Shown piece after piece: positions 59,165 to 64,000 of a stretch of DNA of 64,000 nt. Under the pieces are notes generated by a model. It made no database searches and was not told the DNA's origin. It worked only from the letters and a program-made list of their open reading frames with translations. The first letter of the stretch is position 1. Each line of letters begins with the position of its first letter. The position numbers and the translations under genes were made by a program. Source of the stretch: Mycobacterium cookii (GTDB lineage Bacteria; Actinomycetota; Actinomycetes; Mycobacteriales; Mycobacteriaceae); the NCBI RefSeq assembly GCF_010727945.1, contig NZ_AP022569.1, positions 2,480,001 to 2,544,000 of the forward strand. Direction: 5' to 3'.

Positions 59165-59725
59165 GTGAAAACCTTCAACCCGACCGACCGGTCTGCCACC
59201 GTCGTGGCAATGGTGAGCAGTCCTGCCCGCACGGGTGCCGATGCTGCCGCGACATCGACCGTCAGGCTTCTCTGGGGCGCTCATCAGTGGAGCGTGATCC
59301 GGTTGTTGTCGCCGGTGCTGCTCGTGGTGGCCTGGCAGCTGCTCAGCGCTACCGGGTTGCTGTCCGCGGACGTCGTGCCGGCACCACAATTGATCGTCGA
59401 TGCCGGGTGGCAACTGATCAAGAGCGGGAAGCTCGTCGAGGCTCTCCAGGTGTCCGGTGTGCGCGTCGTCGAGGGTCTGCTGTTCGGTGGTCTCACCGGG
59501 GTCGCGCTGGGCGTGGCGGTCGGACTTTCGCCCTGGGTCGAGGCCAGACAGGTCGACCCCAAACTGCTGGAAACCGCTGACGTTCTTGGCTTTTCACTGT
59601 GGCAGCGGCTGCAGCGGCTGGCCGATTTGTTCGCCAAAGCAGACCAGATTCCGGAGGCGCCCGACTTCGTCCGATGGGTCGACCGTAGGTTCAATAGCAT
59701 GCTCCCGGTGAGCAGTACGGCCTGA
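59165..59725 (+). pseudogene. Remnant of an ABC transporter permease (SsuC-like)
   Basis: A 186-residue frame. Residues 42-125 match the N-terminal half of nitrate/sulfonate/taurine-type permeases (LLSPVLLVVAWQLLSATGLL...APQLIVDAGWQLI...ALQVSGVRVVEGLLFGGLTGVALGVAVGLSPWVEA). Then it jumps to VDPKLLETADVLGFSLWQRLQRL, which resembles the EAA loop near the end of such proteins (EA..LG.S.WQR). The helices in between are missing, and the tail is unrelated. No ATPase or binding protein gene is adjacent. It looks like an in-frame internal deletion plus loss of the end, so probably non-functional. Confidence 0.6.
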
Positions 59726-59743
59726 CGACACGAGGAGATGACG

Positions 59744-60037
59744 ATGACGGTCACGGTGACGCTGGAACTGCGATTCAAGCCCGAGGAGGTCGCCGCGGGG
59801 CGCGAGCTAATGGGACGGGTGCTGCAGGACACCCGTGCCTTCGACGGCAACATGCGAACCGACGTGCTCATCGACGAAGACGACGAAGCGCACTGGCTGA
59901 TCTACGAACTCTGGGAGTCGGTCGAGGCCGACGAAGCCTACCGCGCCTTTCGGGCGGGCCCGGGCAAGATCACCCAGCTTCCTCCGCTGTTGGCCGCCCC
60001 GCCGGTCAAGATCCGTTACAACACCAGCGACGTCTAG
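59744..60037 (+). CDS. Antibiotic biosynthesis monooxygenase (ABM)-fold protein
   Basis: A 97-residue ferredoxin-like-fold protein (VTVTLELRFKPEEVAAGRELMGRVLQDTRAFDGNMRTDVLIDEDDEAHWLIYELWESVEADEAYRAF). Members of the ABM family act as cofactor-free oxygenases or small stress proteins, as dimers. The ATG at 59744 was chosen because GAGGAG is placed at 7-12 bases before it; the ATG at 59738 is too close. It may be co-transcribed with the permease remnant. Its stop overlaps that of the next gene. Confidence 0.83.
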   Translation: MTVTVTLELRFKPEEVAAGRELMGRVLQDTRAFDGNMRTDVLIDEDDEAHWLIYELWESVEADEAYRAFRAGPGKITQLPPLLAAPPVKIRYNTSDV

Positions 60038-61023
60038 CTCAGCGCCGGAATCACCTCGCGCTCAAAGAGTTCCACCCCGGACCGGTCGTAGGCGGCCTCC
60101 GGGAAGTAGCAGATCACATATTCGCAGCCGAGGTCACGCAACCGCTGCAGCCGCTCGACCGCCTGCTCGGGTGTGCCGACGGCCGAATCGGGTCCGCTGG
60201 TTCCGCCGAGCATCGCGTCGGCCGCCGACTCCGGAACGGAGCCGACAAGTCGGTCGCGGATGCGCCGCATGCGGTCGTTGACGTCGTTCTCGTCGGTGCC
60301 GACAACCGCGTTGACGTTCACCGAGCGGACAATGGCGTCGTAGTCGGTGCCCACGTCGCGGCAGTGCCCGGCGAGGACTTCGGACTTGTGGGCGAAGCCT
60401 TCGGGTTCGCCGGTGAAGTTGGTGTACTGCGCGTACTTTGCCGCGATGCGCAGCGTCTTCTGCTCACCTCCGCCCGCGATCCACAGCGGAATCCCGTTGT
60501 GCTGCAGCGGTTTCGGTGACACTATCGCGCCGTCGACCTGGTAATGCTTACCCGCGAAGCTGACCTTCCCGTCGCGCCACGCATCGCGCATGATCTGGAC
60601 GCCCTCGTCGAGTCGTCCCAGCCGCGCGCCGGCCGACGGAAAACCGTATCCGTACGCGCGCCACTCGTGTTCGTACCAGCCGCCGCCGATGCCCATTTGG
60701 ATGCGGCCACCGGAGATGATGTCGGCGGTCGCCGCGACCTTGGCGAGGTAGGCCGGATTGCGGTAGCTCATCGCCGTGCACATCTGGCCGAGCTTGACCC
60801 GCGATGTGGTCGCCGCGTAGGCCGACATCAACGACCACGCCTCGTGGGTGGCTTCGCTGGTCGGCATCGGCACTGTGTGGAAGTGGTCGTAGACCCACAC
60901 CGAATCCCACGCGCTGTGGTCCGCGTATTCGGCAAGGTCGCGCATCACCGCCCAGTGTTCTTTGGTGTCGATGCCGACGAGATCGAGACGCCAGCCCTGC
61001 GGGATGAAGAATCCGAACTGCAT
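60034..61023 (-). CDS. LLM-class F420-dependent oxidoreductase
   Basis: A 329-residue luciferase-like protein (MQFGFFIPQGWRLDLVGID...SVWVYDHFHTVP; VKLGQMCTAMSYRNPAYLAKVAATADIISGGRIQMGIGGGWYEHEW). It belongs to the F420-dependent group of mycobacterial oxidoreductases. The ATG at 61023 was chosen; the frame is open far upstream, but that stretch is antisense to the next gene. Substrate unknown. The divergent neighbour is another F420-type enzyme. Confidence 0.87.
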   Translation of the reverse strand: MQFGFFIPQGWRLDLVGIDTKEHWAVMRDLAEYADHSAWDSVWVYDHFHTVPMPTSEATHEAWSLMSAYAATTSRVKLGQMCTAMSYRNPAYLAKVAATADIISGGRIQMGIGGGWYEHEWRAYGYGFPSAGARLGRLDEGVQIMRDAWRDGKVSFAGKHYQVDGAIVSPKPLQHNGIPLWIAGGGEQKTLRIAAKYAQYTNFTGEPEGFAHKSEVLAGHCRDVGTDYDAIVRSVNVNAVVGTDENDVNDRMRRIRDRLVGSVPESAADAMLGGTSGPDSAVGTPEQAVERLQRLRDLGCEYVICYFPEAAYDRSGVELFEREVIPALS

Positions 61024-61071
61024 ATTGTGGGACTCTAGCCGGGCCCGGAAACGGCCCTGGAGTCTGGCAAC

Positions 61072-61941
61072 ATGAACCGTATGCGACTTTCCGGTGTGGG
61101 TATTTGGAGCAGCCAGCTGCGTTACGGCGACCCGGCGGAATCCGCCGAGGCCGCAGCCGAATTGGACGAGCTGGGCTATCCAGCGCTGTGGATTCCCGAC
61201 GTCGGCGGCAAGGTGTTCGATGCGGTGGAGAGCCTGCTTGCGGCCACCAGTCGGACGGTGATCGCCACCGGCATCCTGAATCTTTGGATGCACTCGCCGG
61301 AGGACGTGGCGTCGTCGTATGCGCGGCTGACCGGCGCTCATGGCGATCGTTTCCTGCTGGGTATCGGGGTGAGCCACGCGCCGCTGATCGACGCCCGTGA
61401 GCCGGGGCGATACCGCAAGCCGTTGGCGGCCACGGAGTCGTTCCTGGACGGCATCGATGCCACCGAGCAACCGGTGCCCGTCGACCGTCGTGTGCTGGCC
61501 GCGCTCGGTCCCAAGATGCTGTCGCTGTCCGCGCACCGCGCGGGCGGTGCCCACCCGTATCTGGTGACCCCGGACCACACCGCCTCTGCCCGTTCGACTT
61601 TGGGTGAGGGTCCGCTGCTGCTCCCCGAGCAGACGGTGATCCTCACCGACGATGCCGACGAGGCCCGCGAGATCGGCGCCGGCTGGCTGCGCTCGTACTT
61701 GGCAATGCCGAACTATGCCAACAACATGCTGCGCATCGGCTTCACCGAAGACGATGTGGCGCAGGTCAGCGATCGCCTGTTGGACGCGATCATCGCCTGG
61801 GGCGATGAATCGGCGATCCTGCGCAGGGTCGACGAACATCGACAGGCCGGCGCTGACCACGTGTGCGTCCAGGTACTGCTCAGCGACGCCAAGGCCTATC
61901 CACGCGAGGAGTGGCGCCGGCTCGCGGCGGCGCTGACCTGA
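61072..61941 (+). CDS. LLM-class F420-dependent oxidoreductase (TIGR03620-like)
   Basis: A 289-residue luciferase-fold protein (LSGVGIWSSQLRYGDPAESAEAAAELDELGYPALWIPDVGG; LLGIGVSHAPLID) of a mycobacterial F420-dependent subgroup. Divergent from another LLM enzyme with 48 bases between. Starts could be 61072 or 61081 (both ATG). The stop precedes the left arm of a 26-bp inverted repeat by 4 bases. Substrate unknown. Confidence 0.85.
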   Translation: MNRMRLSGVGIWSSQLRYGDPAESAEAAAELDELGYPALWIPDVGGKVFDAVESLLAATSRTVIATGILNLWMHSPEDVASSYARLTGAHGDRFLLGIGVSHAPLIDAREPGRYRKPLAATESFLDGIDATEQPVPVDRRVLAALGPKMLSLSAHRAGGAHPYLVTPDHTASARSTLGEGPLLLPEQTVILTDDADEAREIGAGWLRSYLAMPNYANNMLRIGFTEDDVAQVSDRLLDAIIAWGDESAILRRVDEHRQAGADHVCVQVLLSDAKAYPREEWRRLAAALT

Positions 61942-61945
61942 CACT

Positions 61946-61971
61946 CTTTTTGCCCGCCTCTCAGCGACAAC
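61946..61971. repeat. Left arm of a 26-bp perfect inverted repeat
   Basis: Begins CTTTTTGCCCGCC and ends AGCGACAAC. The exact reverse complement is at 62279-62304, 307 bases further. The arms bound a 359-bp block with the start and most of the small gene at 62009. It follows the stop of the F420-type gene by 4 bases. Confidence 0.9.
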
Positions 61972-62008
61972 CACGCGCGGTGTCGGACCGGCGTGCGACG
62001 GTGCGGCG

Positions 62009-62425
62009 ATGGATCTTCGAGGCACCGATCTGCGTTACGTGCTCACCCTGCACTTGGCTCTGCACGGCCCGGCGACGGTGGTCGAGCTAATCGATGCCCT
62101 TGATTACCACGGCTTTTGCCTTCGTGGTCGGCCATCGAAAGCGGTCTCCGACGCGTTGCGCTGGGAGATCGAGCACGGGCGGGTGCACCGACTCGGCCGC
62201 GGCCGCTACGGCCCCGCCTACATTCCGCGTTCGACCGAATACCGGATTCACCAACGCGTGCTGGCCCTGCGGACCGCCGTTGTCGCTGAGAGGCGGGCAA
62301 AAAGGTGCCGACCACCGCAGTGGTATCCGCCCGCCGAGGCTTCTAACGTTGACCGCGGAGGTGCGAGATGCGGATCCTCATATCGGGCGCCAGCATCGCC
62401 GGGCCCGTGCTGGCCTACTGGCTAA
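62009..62425 (+). CDS. Mycobacterial hypothetical protein bounded by inverted repeats
   Basis: A 138-residue frame. Residues 1-90 (MDLRGTDLRYVLTLHLALHGPATVVEL...SDALRWEIEHGRVHRLGRGRYGPAYIPRSTEYRIHQRVLAL) look like a winged-helix DNA-binding protein; I recall similar mycobacterial proteins but no function. The last 48 residues come from the right inverted-repeat arm and from sequence overlapping the next gene by 58 bases, so the native C-terminus may have been shorter or in another frame (LRGGQK in frame +3 of the arm). The arms could allow inversion. Confidence 0.6.
   Translation: MDLRGTDLRYVLTLHLALHGPATVVELIDALDYHGFCLRGRPSKAVSDALRWEIEHGRVHRLGRGRYGPAYIPRSTEYRIHQRVLALRTAVVAERRAKRCRPPQWYPPAEASNVDRGGARCGSSYRAPASPGPCWPTG
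62279..62304. repeat. Right arm of the 26-bp inverted repeat
   Basis: Reverse complement of 61946-61971. It lies within the 3' part of the small gene at 62009, where it encodes VVAERRAK. Confidence 0.9.
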
Positions 62426-63591
62426 CCCGGCGTGGTTTTACCGTGACCGTCGTCGAGCGCGCCCCGACCTTACGCAAAACCGGCGGCCATGCCGTCGACC
62501 TGTTCCGGCCATCGATGGAGATCTCGGAGAAGATGGGCGTGTTGCCGCGCATCGAGGCGCTCGCAACGGGAACAGACACACTGCGGCTGTATCGGGAGGG
62601 CAGGCGCCGTCCAGCGCGTATCGATCTCACGAAAATCGTTGGTGCGGCGTCGGATCGGCACGTTGAAATCATGCGTGACGACCTCAGCGAGGTCTACTAC
62701 GACGCCGGCCGCGACGACGTCGAGTACCTGTTCGGCGACTCGATCGCGGCAATATCCCCCGACGGCGAGGTGACCTTCGAACACGCGCCGCCACGCGGCT
62801 TCGACGTCATAGTCGGCGCCGACGGATTGCACTCGAACGTGCGGCGCCTGACCTTCGGCGAGGAGGCGGGGCTCACCCGGTTCATCGGTGGCTATCTGGC
62901 GGTGGTGTCGGCGCCGAAAGCACTGGCCGATCAGGGGGAGATGGTCCTGCACGTCGGCGCCGGTCGCCTCGCAGGGATCTACAGCGCCGAGCATCTGACG
63001 GATGCGCGCGCGCTGTTCATGTTCGGCAGCAAGCAGGAACTTCACTACCACCACCGAGATGTTCTGCGGCAGAAGGAACTACTGCGCGCCACATTCACGG
63101 GGATGGATCCGCAGGTGGATCGGTGGCTGGACGAGCTCGATCGGACGCCGTCGTTTTACTTCGACTCCATCACCCAGTTACAACTCGACGCCTGGTCGAG
63201 CGGACGGGTGACGCTGGTCGGCGACGCCGGGTACTGTCCCGGGCCCGCGGTGGGCGGCAGCACCAGCCTCGCGGTGCTCGGCGCCTATGTGCTCGCCGGC
63301 GAGCTGGCCCGGGCGCACGGCGACCTCGGCCGGGCGTTCGCGGCCTATGAGCGAGAAATGCGCGAACCCGTCCTGCGGAGTCGCGCCTTTGCGCGCGGGG
63401 CCGCCAAGAGTCTCGTCCCGGGCTCGGCTACCGCGGTGTGGGCGGTGACGCAGGCCCTCCGGCTGGTCTCGTTGCTGCCTGCATCGATCACCAGAACGGT
63501 CGCGAAATTCAACAGCAAAGGAGTGCGGATGTACGACTCGATGCGGGTGCCTGACTACACCGAGGTTTGGCAGCACACCCATGAAAGTTGA
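62368..63591 (+). CDS. FAD-dependent monooxygenase (TetX/class A type)
   Basis: A 407-residue flavoprotein monooxygenase. It has the FAD motif ISGASIAGPVLAYWLTRRGFTVTVVERA, the DG-type motif VGADGLHSNVRRL near residue 155, and VTLVGDAGYCPGPAVGGSTSLAVLGAYVLAGEL near residue 285. Enzymes of this group hydroxylate polyketides or antibiotics, e.g. tetracycline. The substrate is unknown. It overlaps a methyltransferase gene by 11 bases, so a hydroxylate-then-methylate route is plausible. Confidence 0.88.
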   Translation: MRILISGASIAGPVLAYWLTRRGFTVTVVERAPTLRKTGGHAVDLFRPSMEISEKMGVLPRIEALATGTDTLRLYREGRRRPARIDLTKIVGAASDRHVEIMRDDLSEVYYDAGRDDVEYLFGDSIAAISPDGEVTFEHAPPRGFDVIVGADGLHSNVRRLTFGEEAGLTRFIGGYLAVVSAPKALADQGEMVLHVGAGRLAGIYSAEHLTDARALFMFGSKQELHYHHRDVLRQKELLRATFTGMDPQVDRWLDELDRTPSFYFDSITQLQLDAWSSGRVTLVGDAGYCPGPAVGGSTSLAVLGAYVLAGELARAHGDLGRAFAAYEREMREPVLRSRAFARGAAKSLVPGSATAVWAVTQALRLVSLLPASITRTVAKFNSKGVRMYDSMRVPDYTEVWQHTHES

Positions 63592-64000
63592 CCTGCTGGG
63601 CTCCAAGCAGACACTGTTTCGGATTTTCTACCGACTTGGCTTCACGCCCTGGGACGGCCACCCGCTGGCCCAGAGCCTGCGCAACCTGATCGAAGGCAGC
63701 GACGCCCTGCCGCCGGGCAACGCACTCGAACTCGGGTGCGGCACCGGCGACTGCTCGATCTATTTGGCCGAGCATGGCTGGCAGGTCACTGCGGTCGACT
63801 ACGTCAAGCAGGCGTTGGACAAGGCGCGAGCCAAGGCGGACGCCAGGGGCGCCACCGTCAATTTCGCCGGCGCCGACGTCACCCACTTGAGCTCGGCCGG
63901 ACTCGGCGACAACTTCGAGCTAATCGTGGACAACGGCTGCCTGCACAACATGAGCGACGCCGACCGCGACGCGTACGTCAACGAGGTCACCGCCGTCGCA
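63581..64000 (+). CDS. Class I SAM-dependent methyltransferase (3' end outside window)
   Basis: The first 140 residues of a class I methyltransferase. The SAM motif is ALELGCGTGDCSIYLAEHGWQVTAVDYV (near residues 48-75), followed by NFAGADVTHL and LIVDNGCLHNM. ATG at 63581 overlaps the monooxygenase stop by 11 bases, so they are co-translated. It resembles the thiopurine-methyltransferase/ubiE-like methyltransferases; the substrate is unknown. Truncated by the window edge. Confidence 0.85.
   Translation, partial: MKVDLLGSKQTLFRIFYRLGFTPWDGHPLAQSLRNLIEGSDALPPGNALELGCGTGDCSIYLAEHGWQVTAVDYVKQALDKARAKADARGATVNFAGADVTHLSSAGLGDNFELIVDNGCLHNMSDADRDAYVNEVTAVA

Noticed and set aside
61024..62025. Upstream extension of the F420-type oxidoreductase frame (663 codons in total)
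   Set aside because: The extra 334 codons are antisense to another conserved oxidoreductase; the true N-terminus MQFGFFIPQG is at 61023.

Overview
The window is a high-GC actinobacterial chromosome segment and almost certainly comes from a mycobacterium (Mycobacterium sensu lato). Many proteins can be recognised as orthologues of Mycobacterium tuberculosis genes, and their order follows the M. tuberculosis interval from about Rv0927c down to Rv0861c, read in the opposite direction. Rv names are given from memory of families and gene order; no search was run. No PE/PPE genes, no insertion sequences with transposases, no CRISPR array and no rRNA were seen.

Left end (1-9,600): an AT-richer pair at the edge (an unknown acidic protein that may be an immunity gene, then an HD-domain hydrolase), a small secreted CDGP-type protein and a 13E12/DUF222 HNH protein with a LexA-type box over its start. 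Next come the Rv0927c-Rv0926c-mntH-Rv0923c block, an F420-type oxidoreductase, and tRNA-Arg(CCT) followed by an orphan small gene. Middle-left (9,600-26,400): a FadD32-like acyl-AMP ligase, a nitronate monooxygenase-like protein, a sulfurtransferase, a thiolase/carotenoid-oxygenase/double-HxlR operon (Rv0914c-Rv0913c type), the Rv0912/Rv0910/Rv0909 toxin-antitoxin neighbourhood, a metallo-beta-lactamase-fold enzyme, echA6, an arylsulfatase coupled to accD3, and an accessory regulatory island (TetR with flavin monooxygenase, HxlR with carboxymuconolactone decarboxylase).

Centre (26,400-43,700): the prrA-prrB two-component system, an FKBP, a DUF2630 protein, a phytoene-desaturase-like oxidoreductase, two citrate synthases (gltA2, citA) with pdxH and a second HNH protein between them, a VOC protein, and fprB with an AurF-like di-iron oxygenase in one operon. 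serC diverges from that operon across a CRP-type site. sepH, a DUF2537 membrane protein, a SpoU methyltransferase with a MarR regulator, a DUF2530 protein and an SRPBCC protein follow.

Right (43,700-64,000): a DUF3027 protein, an MFS-like transporter, SnoaL/nitroreductase/glutathionyl-hydroquinone-reductase genes, fadE10, cspB, a YccF protein, then rpfA behind a perfect CRP palindrome and a c-di-AMP (ydaO-type) riboswitch. An XPB-type helicase and its large partner follow, separated by a MIRU-like unit. The last part is accessory: a thiolase/DUF35 pair, a decayed ABC permease, two F420-type oxidoreductases, a small gene bounded by 26-bp inverted repeats, and a flavin monooxygenase/methyltransferase pair running off the edge.

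The main themes are lipid and acyl-CoA metabolism, redox enzymes using F420, FAD or Fe-S, central carbon metabolism, resuscitation and cell division, and DNA repair. Several intergenic elements share a CGACGATGC-type core (28,885; 41,433; 42,852; 55,715), pointing to a MIRU/REP-like interspersed family. Many starts sit 6-7 bases after a TANNNT-like hexamer, the arrangement of leaderless mycobacterial transcripts.
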